A DNA stretch of 64,000 nt from Streptomyces sp. CB00455 (GCF_001905445.1 NZ_LIVQ01000003.1:434102-498101); one strand, 5' to 3'. Shown: positions 53,164 to 62,071, counted from the stretch's first letter. The notes: a model not told the origin generated them from the letters alone. Program-made: numbers and translations.

Positions 53164-53880
53164 TCAGACGTCCGTGACGCGCAGGCCCGCGTGGGCCTTG
53201 TAACGGCGGTTGGTCGAGATCAGGTTGGCGACGAGGGACTCGACCTGGTGGGCGTTGCGCAGGCGGCCCGCGAAGACGCCGCGCATGCCCGGGATGCGGG
53301 AGGCCAGGGCCTGGACGAGGTCGGTGTCCGCGCGGGATTCACCGAGGACCATCACGTCGGTGTCGATCTCGTCGACCGACTCGTCCTGGAGGAGGACCGC
53401 CGAGAGGTGGTGGAAGGCCGCCGTGACGCGGGAGTCCGGGAGCAGGGCGGCGGCCTGCTGGGCCGCGCTGCCCTCCTCGACCGGCAGTGCGTAGGCGCCC
53501 TGCTTGTCGAAGCCCAGGGGGTTGACGCAGTCCACCACGAGCTTGCCGGCGAGGTCCTCGCGCAGTGCTTCGAGCGTCTTGGCGTGGCCCTCCCACGGCA
53601 CCGCGATGATCACGATGTCGCTGCGGCGCGCGCACTCGGCGTTGTCCGCGCCTTCCACACCGAGGCCCAGTTCCCCGGCGGCGCCCTGCGCGCGGTCCGC
53701 CGCGCGGGAACCGATGATCACCTTCTGTCCGGCCCGGGCGAACCGGTAGGCCAGGCCCCGGCCCTGGTCGCCGGTGCCGCCGAGGACGCCGACGACGAGG
53801 CCGGAAACGTCCGGGAGGTCCCACGGGTCCTTGGCCGGTGCCTTCGCGGGGGGCTGCTGCGTGCTGTCTGAGGAGGTCAT
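53164..53880 (-). CDS. npdG: NADPH:F420 oxidoreductase (F420-dependent NADP reductase)
   Basis: A 238-residue dinucleotide-binding protein. The N-terminal nucleotide loop VVGVLGGTGDQGRGLAYRFA near 28-47 with the following IIGSRAADRAQ is diagnostic for the Fno/NpdG family. Later landmarks are NAECARRSDIVIIAVPWEGH, LAGKLVVDCVNPLGFDKQG and VTAAFHHLSAVLLQD. It exchanges hydride between NADPH and coenzyme F420, which in actinomycetes feeds F420-dependent reductases. It diverges from a hypothetical gene 93 bp away. Confidence 0.93.
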   Translation of the reverse strand: MTSSDSTQQPPAKAPAKDPWDLPDVSGLVVGVLGGTGDQGRGLAYRFARAGQKVIIGSRAADRAQGAAGELGLGVEGADNAECARRSDIVIIAVPWEGHAKTLEALREDLAGKLVVDCVNPLGFDKQGAYALPVEEGSAAQQAAALLPDSRVTAAFHHLSAVLLQDESVDEIDTDVMVLGESRADTDLVQALASRIPGMRGVFAGRLRNAHQVESLVANLISTNRRYKAHAGLRVTDV

Positions 53881-53973
53881 GGGGGCGAGGGTAACGCCGG
53901 GATGCGCGGAGTCGAACGCGGCGGAAGGGGGGAAGCGCTCCCGTATGCCCCTTCCGTGGTGCAGGATGCCGAT

Positions 53974-54579
53974 ATGGATGCCGTGAGAGTCGCGTTGCTG
54001 CGCGAGGTCCTCGCCGGTACGCGATGGCCGGACGCCGCGCGCCGTTTCGCCGGTTCACTGCGGCGGTCGCTCGCCCCGGCGGGCGGGAACCTCCTGCTGG
54101 TGGGCACCGAGCAGTACGAGCCGTGGCACCTGGCGGCGCACCTGGCGGACGAAGCCGCCTGGTCGGGGCTGGCGGAGCTGGCGCCCACGCTCGTACGCCA
54201 CCGCGTGCTGCCCGGGGAGCCGCCGCACCTGTCGGTGGGGCTGGGCAGGCTGGAGGCGGCCCGGCGCGGGCACACGCTGCTGGTCGTGGCTCCGGACGGG
54301 CCGGGCGAGGGGCTGTTGCAGCGGGTGCACGACGCCCGGCGCGCGGGGGCGACCGTACTGTCCCTGGACGGCGGCGATCCGGATCTGGGGACGCTCGCGC
54401 ACGAGACGCTCTCGGTGGCGGAGGGATCGGCCGAGCTGGATCTGGACACGGTCCAGCACCTGGTCAGCGCGGCCGCCGGGGAGAACAGCCTGCCGGAGCA
54501 GCGCAGGCCGCGCGGCTTCCGGGACCGGCTGGCGCGCCTGGCGGACCAGCTGACCGCGCCACCGCCCAGCCCCTGGTAG
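53974..54579 (+). CDS. Conserved hypothetical cytoplasmic protein
   Basis: A 201-residue protein. It contains [22 protein letters not shown] near 34-55, [34 protein letters not shown] near 95-130 and [21 protein letters not shown]; the alternating hydrophobic strands suggest an alpha/beta (Rossmann-like or SIS-like) fold. No motif identifies an activity. The start is the ATG at 53974 ([15 protein letters not shown]), since the upstream in-frame extension is poorly folded in composition. Confidence 0.75.
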   Translation: MDAVRVALLREVLAGTRWPDAARRFAGSLRRSLAPAGGNLLLVGTEQYEPWHLAAHLADEAAWSGLAELAPTLVRHRVLPGEPPHLSVGLGRLEAARRGHTLLVVAPDGPGEGLLQRVHDARRAGATVLSLDGGDPDLGTLAHETLSVAEGSAELDLDTVQHLVSAAAGENSLPEQRRPRGFRDRLARLADQLTAPPPSPW

Positions 54580-54598
54580 CGACGGCCGCGACGCCGGG

Positions 54599-54687
54599 CA
54601 GGCGCGTCCCCGGCCACCCCGGGCTCGACCCCGCCAGATCCAGACCTCGCCGGACAGGCGCGTCCCCGGCCGCCCCGGGCTCAACCC
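54599..54687. repeat. 33-bp imperfect direct repeat in a 209-bp spacer
   Basis: The segment beginning CAGGCGCGTCCCCGGCC occurs at 54599-54631 and again at 54655-54687 with two mismatches. The rest of the spacer up to 54788 is GC-rich with no gene seen. Confidence 0.7.
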
Positions 54688-54788
54688 GCCCGGGCCCGGC
54701 CGCCCCGACCAGGCCCGCCCGGACCGACCCTGCCCGCCCGTACGCGCGTACGCCCGCGGTGCGGACGCCCCCGCCCCCACCCCCGCCG

Positions 54789-55025
54789 TCAGGGCGTCGT
54801 GCCCTCCTCTTCCCCGCCCGTCTTGTCGTTCCACTTCGGGTCGTTCTGCCATTCGAGGTTGCGTTCCTGCGCCGTCTCCATGGCGTGGTTCGCCTCCCCG
54901 GGCGTGGCGTAGGGGCCGAAACGGTCCTTGGCCGGGCAGTCGGGGCCCTCCTCGACCTTCTTGTGGACGAGGCAGTAGTACCACTCGCCCGGTTTGCCGA
55001 CCTGGCGCTTCTTGAACAGGGCCAT
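54789..55025 (-). CDS. Small conserved hypothetical protein ([13 protein letters not shown] type)
   Basis: A 78-residue soluble acidic protein: [20 protein letters not shown], then [19 protein letters not shown] and an [13 protein letters not shown] helix. Two cysteines and a Glu-rich tail are present. The balanced amino-acid composition, so unlike the surrounding frames, supports a real gene. AGGAG lies 5-9 bp before the ATG at 55025. It diverges from map. Function is unknown. Confidence 0.8.
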   Translation of the reverse strand: MALFKKRQVGKPGEWYYCLVHKKVEEGPDCPAKDRFGPYATPGEANHAMETAQERNLEWQNDPKWNDKTGGEEEGTTP

Positions 55026-55097
55026 CGCTGTCAGGCTCCTCTCGATCCGGCTCTCTGCCGCCAGCCTGCCCCATCACCGCTGGATACACTCGCTTGT

Positions 55098-55955
55098 ATG
55101 TCCGGCCAGTCGCTGCTCGTACCAGGCGAGCTTTCTCCCGTCCGTTCCGTTCCCGGAAACATCCGCCGGCCCGAGTACGTGGGCAGGCCCGCGCCCACTC
55201 CGTACACCGGACCGGAGGTGCAGTCGCCCGAGACCATCGAGGCCATGCGCATCGCCGGCCGGATCGCCGCCCAGGCGATGGAAGAGGCCGCCAAGCTGAT
55301 CGCGCCGGGGGTGACCACCGACGAGCTCGACCGGGTCGCCCACGCGTACATGTGCGACCACGGCGCCTACCCCTCGACCCTGGGCTACCGGGGCTTCCCT
55401 AAGTCCCTGTGCTCCTCGGTCAACGAGGTCATCTGCCACGGCATCCCCGACTCCACCGTCCTGCGCGACGGTGACATCGTGAATCTCGACGTCACCGCCT
55501 ACATCGGCGGGGTCCACGGCGACAACAACGCCACCTACCTGTGCGGGGAGGTGGACGAGGAGTCGCGGCTGCTGGTGGAGCGCACCCGCGAGGCCCTGAA
55601 CCGGGCCATCAAGGCCGTCAAGCCGGGCCGCCAGATCAACATCATCGGCCGGGTCATCGAGTCGTACGCCAAGCGCTTCGGCTACGGCGTGGTCCGGGAC
55701 TTCACCGGGCACGGCATCAACTCGTCCTTCCACTCGGGCCTGATCATCCCGCACTACGACAGCCCGCACGCCACCACCGTGATCGAGCCCGGCATGACCT
55801 TCACCATCGAGCCGATGCTGACCCTGGGCACCCACGAGTACGACATGTGGGACGACGGCTGGACGGTCGTCACCAAGGACCGCAAGCGCACCGCGCAGTT
55901 CGAGCACACCCTGGTGGTGACGGACAGCGGGGCGGAGATCCTGACCCTGCCGTAG
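55098..55955 (+). CDS. map: Methionine aminopeptidase, type I
   Basis: A 285-residue enzyme removing initiator methionine. Metal ligands sit in [20 protein letters not shown] (two Asp near 132-147), [11 protein letters not shown] (His near 206), FTIEPM (Glu near 239) and [10 protein letters not shown] (Glu near 270). The substrate His is in [11 protein letters not shown] near 114. An N-terminal extension of about 45 residues ([20 protein letters not shown]) is typical of one of the Map paralogues in Streptomyces. The ATG at 55098 was chosen. Confidence 0.95.
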   Translation: MSGQSLLVPGELSPVRSVPGNIRRPEYVGRPAPTPYTGPEVQSPETIEAMRIAGRIAAQAMEEAAKLIAPGVTTDELDRVAHAYMCDHGAYPSTLGYRGFPKSLCSSVNEVICHGIPDSTVLRDGDIVNLDVTAYIGGVHGDNNATYLCGEVDEESRLLVERTREALNRAIKAVKPGRQINIIGRVIESYAKRFGYGVVRDFTGHGINSSFHSGLIIPHYDSPHATTVIEPGMTFTIEPMLTLGTHEYDMWDDGWTVVTKDRKRTAQFEHTLVVTDSGAEILTLP

Positions 55956-55985
55956 GGGTTTTACCGACAGGACGTCGGGAACACA

Positions 55986-56004
55986 TTGACTTAGGCATGC
56001 CTAA
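55986..56004 (+). promoter_or_regulatory. DmdR/IdeR-like iron box before heme oxygenase
   Basis: TTGACTTAGGCATGCCTAA matches 13 of 19 positions of the actinomycete iron box TTAGGTTAGGCTCACCTAA. Its core CTTAGGCATGCCTAAG (55990-56005) is a perfect 16-bp palindrome. It lies 63 bp before the start codon and its TTGACT could overlap a -35 element, fitting iron-dependent repression. Confidence 0.7.
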
Positions 56005-56066
56005 GCAGCAGGATCGGACGTGGTGGCGGTGCCGTCACGTCCGCTCCCCGTCCCCGGAGGTCCGCC

Positions 56067-56714
56067 TTGGACGCCTTCTCCACGGTCATCCGCGTCGCTT
56101 CGCACGAGCAGCACACCGAGGCGGAGACGTCGTCCTTCATGAGCGACCTGCTGGGCGGAAGGCTCGGCGTGGAGGCGTACACCCGCTATACCGAACAGCT
56201 GTGGTTCGTCTACCGGGCCCTGGAGGACGCCGCCGGAGCCCTGGCGGGCGACCCGGTCGCCGGCCCGTTCATCCGGCCCGAGCTGATGCGCGTCGCCGAG
56301 ATCGAGCGCGACCTCGGGCACCTGCTGGGCCCGGGCTGGCGCGCAAGGGTGGCGGCGCTGCCCGCGACCGCGGCCTACGCGGCGCGGGTGGCGCACTGCG
56401 CCGCGCACTGGCCGGGCGGCTACGTCGCCCACCACTACACCCGCTACCTGGGCGACCTCTCCGGCGGCCAGATCATCCGCGACAAGGCGGAGCGGACCTG
56501 GGGCTTCGAACGCAAGGGCGACGGCGTCCGCTTCTACGTCTTCGCGGACATCCCCAACCCCGCGGCGTTCAAGCGGACCTACCGCGGGCTGCTGGACGCG
56601 ATCGCAGCGGACGACCTGGAGAAGCAGCGCATCATCGACGAGTGCAAGCGCGCCTTCGACTTCAACGGCGCGGTCTTCCGCGAGCTGGGCGCGCAGTTCC
56701 CGCTCAGCGCCTGA
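56067..56714 (+). CDS. hmuO: Biliverdin-producing heme oxygenase
   Basis: A 215-residue soluble enzyme that opens heme to biliverdin, CO and Fe2+, releasing iron. The proximal His is in ASHEQHTEAETSSFM near residue 15, and the distal-helix signature YLGDLSGGQIIRDKAE lies near 128-143. The length is standard for bacterial HO. Translation appears to begin at TTG 56067, well placed 6 bp after GGAGG; no ATG or GTG fits. An iron box precedes it. Confidence 0.93.
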   Translation: MDAFSTVIRVASHEQHTEAETSSFMSDLLGGRLGVEAYTRYTEQLWFVYRALEDAAGALAGDPVAGPFIRPELMRVAEIERDLGHLLGPGWRARVAALPATAAYAARVAHCAAHWPGGYVAHHYTRYLGDLSGGQIIRDKAERTWGFERKGDGVRFYVFADIPNPAAFKRTYRGLLDAIAADDLEKQRIIDECKRAFDFNGAVFRELGAQFPLSA

Positions 56715-56749
56715 CCGTCCGCCAGGGGCTACGGGGGGGGAAGGGGCCG

Positions 56750-56772
56750 GTCCGGTGCGCAGCACACCGGAC
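56750..56772 (+). terminator. Small hairpin after heme oxygenase
   Basis: GTCCGGTG (56750-56757) pairs with CACCGGAC (56765-56772) across a 7-nt loop. Beyond it, CGGGCACGGCCCCC-type repeats occur two to three times up to 56830. It separates two convergent genes. Confidence 0.5.
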
Positions 56773-56873
56773 GCGGACCCCTCGGGCACGGCCCCCCGGG
56801 TCGGGCACGGCCCCCTCGGGCACAGACCCCGGGGCGCGGCCCTCGAACGCGGACCCCCCGGACGTAGGGATGC

Positions 56874-57533
56874 TCAGTCGGCGGCCGGGGCGAAGCGGAC
56901 ACGGCCGCCGACCTCGACGGTGCCGTCGGGGCCGGGGGCGGTCAGGATCTGCGAGCCTGCGCCCTGGGTGATGTTCAGGGCGCGGTTGAGCTGGACGGTC
57001 AGCAGGATGGCCGCCGAACCGGTCGCCTCGTCCTCGGCGACGATCCCGTCGGCGCGGCGCGGGAACCCTCGGGCCCGGACGCGGCCCGCGGCCTCGTCCT
57101 CCCAGGCCCACGCGTACAGCCAGCCCTCGCCCGGCGGCGGGGCCGGCAGCGCCTCCACCTCGGCGGCGCTCGCGTACTGCTCGGTGGTCTTGCCCTCGAC
57201 CCACTCGGCGCGGGCCGTGATCCAGGTGAACTCCCCGTCGTCGCGGGCCCACACGGGTCCGGCGGGCGGCTGGAGCTCCTCGATGTCGAGCAGCCAGGCG
57301 ACCCCGACCAGCGGATGCCCGGCGAAGGACATCCGGGTGCCGGGGGTCCGGATGTCGACGATCCCGCGCTCGGGGTCGTCGACGAACACCGTCTCGCTGT
57401 AGCCGAGTTCCGCGGCCAGGGCCTGCCGCGACGCGTCGTCGGGGCAGGTCCGTCCGTCGCGTACGACACCGAGCAGGTTGCCGTGGCGGCCGTCACCCGC
57501 GCAGAAGACCTTCAACACGTCGAGATCGTTCAC
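56874..57533 (-). CDS. PhzF-family isomerase-like protein (short form)
   Basis: A 219-residue member of the PhzF/DapF-fold family. Landmarks are VFCAGDGRHGNLLGVV near 8, LGYSETVFVDDP near 41 (the equivalent of the PhzF catalytic Glu), SFAGHPLVGVAW near 68 and AEDEATGSAAILLTVQL near 165. It is about 60-70 residues shorter than typical PhzF, chiefly within the second half, so its activity may differ. The true substrate is unknown; no phenazine genes are near. The GTG at 57533 is the best start but lacks a strong ribosome binding site. A paralogue lies at 61199. Confidence 0.85.
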   Translation of the reverse strand: MNDLDVLKVFCAGDGRHGNLLGVVRDGRTCPDDASRQALAAELGYSETVFVDDPERGIVDIRTPGTRMSFAGHPLVGVAWLLDIEELQPPAGPVWARDDGEFTWITARAEWVEGKTTEQYASAAEVEALPAPPPGEGWLYAWAWEDEAAGRVRARGFPRRADGIVAEDEATGSAAILLTVQLNRALNITQGAGSQILTAPGPDGTVEVGGRVRFAPAAD

Positions 57534-57585
57534 GCGGGCATTCAAGCACGGCGGCTCCGTTCGGCACGCCGCCCGTGCGCCGCCC

Positions 57586-57627
57586 CTGCGCGCGCACGGG
57601 CCCCGCCTGCGCGCGCACAGGCCCCGC
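57586..57627. repeat. 21-bp tandem repeat, two copies
   Basis: The unit starting CTGCGCGCGCAC is repeated directly at 57586-57606 and 57607-57627 with one mismatch. It lies in the 301-bp spacer between the phzF-like gene and efeO; the right part of that spacer holds the efe promoter and iron boxes. Confidence 0.75.
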
Positions 57628-57740
57628 CCACCGGTTGGCCGGTCCTTGACTCGCGCTTGACTTTCCCATGGGGATGCCGTGACGGCTCCGTATCCGGCGC
57701 GGGCCGGTGTGTGCCGAATCACTGGACGGGTGGGCATGGG

Positions 57741-57774
57741 TCAGGTAAGCCTCGGTTAAGTTAGGTCCGCCTCA
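57741..57774 (+). promoter_or_regulatory. Two overlapping DmdR/IdeR-like iron boxes before efeO
   Basis: TTAAGTTAGGTCCGCCTCA (57756-57774) matches 14 of 19 iron-box positions, and TCAGGTAAGCCTCGGTTAA (57741-57759) matches 13 of 19. They overlap by 4 bp and end 60 bp before the efeO start, consistent with iron repression of the operon. Confidence 0.7.
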
Positions 57775-57834
57775 CCGGCCGTCCCGCTCCACCGGGGCCG
57801 CCGTCTGCCGAACGCCAGACCGCCAGGAGCCCGC

Positions 57835-58971
57835 ATGCGCCCCGCCCGCCTCACCGTCCTCGCCGCGGCCACCGCCGTGGCCGCGCTCACCGCTGTGACC
57901 GGCTGCGCCGAGAAGACCGGCTCGGGCGACGGAACGATCCGGGTGGCGGCCTCGGACAGCGCCTGTGGCGTCTCCGCGAAGGAGTTCCCGGCGGGCAAGG
58001 TCCAGATCGAGGTCGAGAACAAGGGCTCCAAGGTCACCGAGGTCTACGTCCTCTTCCCGGACGACCGCATCGTCGCCGAGCGCGAGAACATCGGCCCCGG
58101 CACCAAGGCCGCCATCACCGCCGAGATCAAGCCCGGCGACTACGAGATCGCCTGCAAGCCCGGCATGAAGGGCGACGGCATCCGCGAGAAGGTCAAGGCC
58201 ACCGGCAGCGGAGCCACCGAGAAGCGCAGCCCCGAGCTCGACGCGGCGGTCGCCGGCTACCGCAAGTACGTGCAGGCACAGGCCGACGAGTCCCTCCCCG
58301 CCACCCAGACCTTCGTGGACGCGGTCAAGGCCGGCGACGTCGAGGGCGCGAAGAAGGCGTACGCCCTGTCCCGCATCGGCTGGGAGCGCACCGAGCCGGT
58401 CGCCGAGTCCTTCGGCGACATCGACCCGAAGATCGACGTCCGCGAGGACGGCCTGGAGGCCGGCCAGGAGTGGACCGGCTGGCACCGCCTGGAGAAGGCG
58501 CTCTGGGCCGACAACAAGATCGGCGACGAGGAGAAGAAGCTCGCCGACACCCTGATGACCGACGTCAACGAGTGGCAGAAGAAGATCGGCCAGGCCGAGA
58601 TCACCCCGACGTCGATGGCCAACGGCGCCAAGGAGCTCCTCGACGAGGTCGCCACCGGCAAGGTGACGGGCGAGGAAGAGCGCTACAGCCACACCGACCT
58701 GGTCGACTTCAAGGCCAACGTCGAGGGCGCGCAGAAGGCGTACGAGCTGCTCAAGCCGGTCGCCGCCAAGAACGACCCCGAGCTCGCCAAGCAGCTGGAC
58801 ACCCAGTTCGCGGCGCTCGACACCCTGCTGGACAAGCACCGCGCGGACAAGAACTCCATGGACTTCACCTCCTACGACAAGGTCGGCGACGCCGAGCGCA
58901 AGGAGCTGTCGGACGCGGTCAACGCCCTCGCGGAGCCGCTCTCGAAGCTCGCCGCCGCGGTCGCCAAGTAA
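57835..58971 (+). CDS. efeO: Iron uptake lipoprotein EfeO (cupredoxin + M75 domain)
   Basis: A 378-residue exported protein of the elemental ferrous iron uptake system. It has a lipoprotein signal (LTAVTGC lipobox near residue 23), an N-terminal cupredoxin-like domain (about 35-125; ASDSACGVSAKEFPAGKVQI) and a C-terminal imelysin/M75 domain with the metal motif GWHRLEKALW near 220. It captures iron outside the membrane for EfeU. It is first gene of efeO-efeB-efeU, downstream of two iron boxes. Confidence 0.95.
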   Translation: MRPARLTVLAAATAVAALTAVTGCAEKTGSGDGTIRVAASDSACGVSAKEFPAGKVQIEVENKGSKVTEVYVLFPDDRIVAERENIGPGTKAAITAEIKPGDYEIACKPGMKGDGIREKVKATGSGATEKRSPELDAAVAGYRKYVQAQADESLPATQTFVDAVKAGDVEGAKKAYALSRIGWERTEPVAESFGDIDPKIDVREDGLEAGQEWTGWHRLEKALWADNKIGDEEKKLADTLMTDVNEWQKKIGQAEITPTSMANGAKELLDEVATGKVTGEEERYSHTDLVDFKANVEGAQKAYELLKPVAAKNDPELAKQLDTQFAALDTLLDKHRADKNSMDFTSYDKVGDAERKELSDAVNALAEPLSKLAAAVAK

Positions 58972-59003
58972 CCGGTACCAGCAGAAACAGGCGGGAGATC
59001 CCC

Positions 59004-60311
59004 ATGTCCGAGCAGGAGCCGTCCGTACAGCCGGAGCCGGGGCAGCGGCCGGAGCAGGACCAGCCGCAGCGCACCGAGGGCAGGCCGGCGCCCTCGCGGC
59101 GCTCGGTGCTGGGCTGGGGCGGTGCCGGCCTCGCGCTCGGCGCGGCCGCGGCCGGCGGTACGGCGGCGGTCCTCGGCACCGGATCGGACGCGGTGCCGGT
59201 GGCCTCCGCGGGGGCGGCCGTGCCCTTCCACGGCGAGCACCAGGCGGGCATCGCCAGCGCGGTGCAGGACCGGCTGCACTTCGCGGCCTTCGACGTGAAG
59301 ACGAAGGACCGCGCGGAACTCGTCAAGCTCCTCCAGGAGTGGACCGCGGCGGCCCGGCTGATGACGGCCGGGCGCCCGGTCGGCGAGGGCGGTTTCGGCG
59401 GCCTCCCCGAGGCGCCGCCGGACGACACCGGCGAGGCGCTGGGCCTGAAGGCCTCCCGGCTCACCCTGACCATCGGTTTCGGTCCCGGCCTGTTCGCCAA
59501 GGGCCGCTTCGGCCTGGAGGACAGGCGCCCCGACGCGTTGGTGGACCTGGAGCAGTTCCCCGGTGACAACCTGGACCCGGCCCGCTCCGGCGGCGACCTG
59601 TGCGTCCAGGCGTGCGCGGACGACCCGCAGGTCGCCGTGCACGCCATCCGCCAGCTGGCGCGCATCGGCTTCGGCAGGACCGCGGTGCGCTGGTCGCAGC
59701 TGGGCTTCGGCAAGACCTCGTCCACCACCCCGGACGAGCAGACGCCGCGCAACATGATGGGCTTCAAGGACGGCACGCGGAACATCTCCGGCACGGACGC
59801 GGCGGGCCTGGCGAAGCACGTGTGGGTCGGCCCGGGCGACGGCAGCGACTGGATGACCGGCGGCTCCTACCTCGTCGCCCGGCGCATCCGGATGCACATC
59901 GAGACCTGGGACCGCACCTCGCTGATGGAGCAGGAGGACGTCTTCGGCCGCGACAAGGGAGAGGGCGCCCCCGTCGGCAAGTCGAAGGAGCGCGACGAGC
60001 CCTTCCTGAAGGCGATGAAGCCGGACGCGCACGTGCGCCTGGCCCACCCCGACACCAACGGCGGGGCGACGATCCTGCGCCGCGGCTACTCCTTCACCGA
60101 CGGCACGGACGGTCTGGGCCGGCTCGACGCGGGCCTGTTCTTCCTCGCCTACCAGCGCGACGTCCGCAAGGGCTTCATCCCCATCCAGCGCAGCCTGTCG
60201 AAGAACGACGCGCTCAACGAATACATCCAGCACGTGGGTTCGGCCGTCTTCGCCGTCCCGCCGGGCGTCCGTGACAAGGACGACTGGTGGGGCCGGACGC
60301 TGTTCGCGTAG
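59004..60311 (+). CDS. efeB: Deferrochelatase/DyP-type peroxidase EfeB
   Basis: A 435-residue heme peroxidase exported by the Tat route: SRRSVLGWGGAGLALGAAAA near residues 31-50. DyP signatures are GFKDGTRNISG near 252 (GxxDG with the distal Asp), the distal Arg in VARRIRMHIETWDR, and the proximal His in VRLAHPDTNGG near 350. It oxidises ferrous iron or porphyrins outside the cell and supplies iron to EfeU. It starts 32 bp after efeO with a GGGAGA ribosome binding site. Confidence 0.95.
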   Translation: MSEQEPSVQPEPGQRPEQDQPQRTEGRPAPSRRSVLGWGGAGLALGAAAAGGTAAVLGTGSDAVPVASAGAAVPFHGEHQAGIASAVQDRLHFAAFDVKTKDRAELVKLLQEWTAAARLMTAGRPVGEGGFGGLPEAPPDDTGEALGLKASRLTLTIGFGPGLFAKGRFGLEDRRPDALVDLEQFPGDNLDPARSGGDLCVQACADDPQVAVHAIRQLARIGFGRTAVRWSQLGFGKTSSTTPDEQTPRNMMGFKDGTRNISGTDAAGLAKHVWVGPGDGSDWMTGGSYLVARRIRMHIETWDRTSLMEQEDVFGRDKGEGAPVGKSKERDEPFLKAMKPDAHVRLAHPDTNGGATILRRGYSFTDGTDGLGRLDAGLFFLAYQRDVRKGFIPIQRSLSKNDALNEYIQHVGSAVFAVPPGVRDKDDWWGRTLFA

Positions 60312-60333
60312 TCCCCGCCGGAGAGGAAACGCC

Positions 60334-61182
60334 GTGTTCGGCAACTATCTGATCGGTCTGCGCGAGGGGCTGGAGGCCAGCCTGGTCGTCTGCATCCTCG
60401 TCGCCTACCTGGTCAAGACCGAGCGCCGGGACGCCCTGCGCCCGGTCTGGCTCGGCATCACGATCGCCTGCGCGATCTCGCTCGCCTTCGGCGCCGTGCT
60501 GACCTTCGGCACGCAGGCCCTGACCTTCGAGGCGCAGGAGCTGCTGGGCGGCAGCCTGTCGATCGTCTCCGTGGGCCTGGTGACGTGGATGGTCTTCTGG
60601 ATGAAGCGCACCGCGCGGCACCTTAAGGGCGAGTTGCACGGCAAGCTCGACGCGGCGCTCGCCATGGGCACCGGAGCGCTGGTCGCCACCGCCTTCCTGG
60701 CCGTCGGCCGCGAGGGTCTGGAGACCGCGCTGTTCGTGTGGGCGTCCGTGCGGGCCAGCGGCGAGGGCTCCTCCGCGCCGCTGATCGGGGTGCTGCTGGG
60801 CATCGCCACCGCGATCGTGCTGGGCTGGCTGTTCTACCGGGGCGCCCTGCAGATCAACCTGGCGAAGTTCTTCAAGTGGACCGGCGGCATGCTGGTGGTC
60901 GTCGCCGCGGGCGTCCTCGCCTACGGGGTCCACGACCTCCAGGAGGCGCGCTTCCTGGGCGGCCTGTCCACCAGGGCCTTCGACATCAGCTCCGCCATCC
61001 CGCCGGACAGCTGGTACGGAACCCTGCTCAAGGGCGTCTTCAACTTCCAGCCGGACCCCACCGTCCTCCAGCTGACCGTGTGGGCGCTCTACCTCGTCCC
61101 CGTGCTGGCACTGTTCTTCGCCGGGTCGCGCCGCCCGGCCGCGCCGAAGGTGCAGCCGGCCGGCGCCACGCGCGCCGGCTGA
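60334..61182 (+). CDS. efeU: Iron permease EfeU (FTR1 family)
   Basis: A 282-residue membrane permease with about seven helices. The two FTR1 iron-binding REGLE motifs are intact: IGLREGLEASLVV near 9-20 and AVGREGLETALFVW near 125-138. It imports ferric iron produced by EfeB. The GTG at 60334, with GAGAGGAAA upstream, is chosen; it lies 22 bp after efeB. Order efeO-efeB-efeU is typical of Streptomyces. Confidence 0.94.
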   Translation: MFGNYLIGLREGLEASLVVCILVAYLVKTERRDALRPVWLGITIACAISLAFGAVLTFGTQALTFEAQELLGGSLSIVSVGLVTWMVFWMKRTARHLKGELHGKLDAALAMGTGALVATAFLAVGREGLETALFVWASVRASGEGSSAPLIGVLLGIATAIVLGWLFYRGALQINLAKFFKWTGGMLVVVAAGVLAYGVHDLQEARFLGGLSTRAFDISSAIPPDSWYGTLLKGVFNFQPDPTVLQLTVWALYLVPVLALFFAGSRRPAAPKVQPAGATRAG

Positions 61183-61198
61183 GCGGCCCGTCCGGACC

Positions 61199-62071
61199 TC
61201 AGGGGATCCGTACGGCGGTGCCGCTGACCCCTACCCGGGGCTCGCCGGCCCGCAGCTCCACCGTGAGGGTCCCGGGCCGGCCCATGTCGGCGCCCTGGTG
61301 CAGGGTGAGCACGGCTTCCTGCGGGACCAGCCCGGTCTCCCGGGCGTACGCGCCGAAAGCGGCCGCGGCGGCTCCGGTCGCGGGGTCCTCGACGACGCCG
61401 CCGACCGGGAAGGGGTTGCGTACGTGGAACTCGGCGGGGCCCGCCCGGTGGACCAGCTGCACGGTGGTCAGGTCGAGGCGCCGCATCAGGGCCGCCAGCC
61501 GGGCGAAGTCGTAGGAGAGGTCGGCGAGGCGGGCGCGGGTGCCGGCGCCGAGCACCAGGTGCCGGGCTCCGGCATAGGCGATCGCGGGCGTCAGCGCGGG
61601 GTCCAGGTCCTCCCGCGGCCAGTCCAGCGCGGCCAGCGCCTCGGCGAGGTCGGCCGCGCCGATCTCCTCGGTGTACGGCTCCACGCTGGTCAGCGTGGCC
61701 CGCAGCAGGCCCCCCTCGGCGACGACGCGGACCGGGACGGTGCCGGCCGGGGTCGCGAACACCAGCTCTCCCGGTCCGATGCGCTCCGCCAGGGCGACGG
61801 CGGTGGCCACGGTGGCGTGCCCGCAGAAGGACACCTCCGCCTTGGGGCTGAAGTAGCGCACGGTGAAGGCGCGCCGCGGCGGGAAGTCCGCGCCGCCGAG
61901 CCCCCGGGGCGGAGCCGTAAGGAAGGCCGTCTCGCTGTATCCCAGACCGGCGGCGATCCGGAGCATGGCGGCCTCGTCGAGGCCGGCCGCGTCGAGCACG
62001 ACGCCGGCGGGGTTCCCGCCGGCCGGGTCCGCGGAGAAGGCCGTGTAGCGCAGGACTTCGGTATCGGTCAT
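61199..62071 (-). CDS. PhzF-family phenazine biosynthesis-like isomerase
   Basis: A 290-residue PhzF-family protein of full usual length. The N-terminus FSADPAGGNPAGVVLDAAG, LGYSETAFL near 44 (catalytic Glu), VSFCGHATVATAVAL near 77 and VEDPATGAAAAAFGAYA near 230 are all canonical. No phenazine genes are present, so it is an isomerase of unknown substrate. The ATG at 62071 was chosen. It converges with efeU, 16 bp apart, and is a paralogue of the gene at 56874. Confidence 0.93.
   Translation of the reverse strand: MTDTEVLRYTAFSADPAGGNPAGVVLDAAGLDEAAMLRIAAGLGYSETAFLTAPPRGLGGADFPPRRAFTVRYFSPKAEVSFCGHATVATAVALAERIGPGELVFATPAGTVPVRVVAEGGLLRATLTSVEPYTEEIGAADLAEALAALDWPREDLDPALTPAIAYAGARHLVLGAGTRARLADLSYDFARLAALMRRLDLTTVQLVHRAGPAEFHVRNPFPVGGVVEDPATGAAAAAFGAYARETGLVPQEAVLTLHQGADMGRPGTLTVELRAGEPRVGVSGTAVRIP

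Noticed and set aside
56874..62071. PhzF genes as evidence of a phenazine cluster
   Set aside because: No phzA/B, D, E or G homologues are present; PhzF-family proteins are common as stand-alone isomerases.
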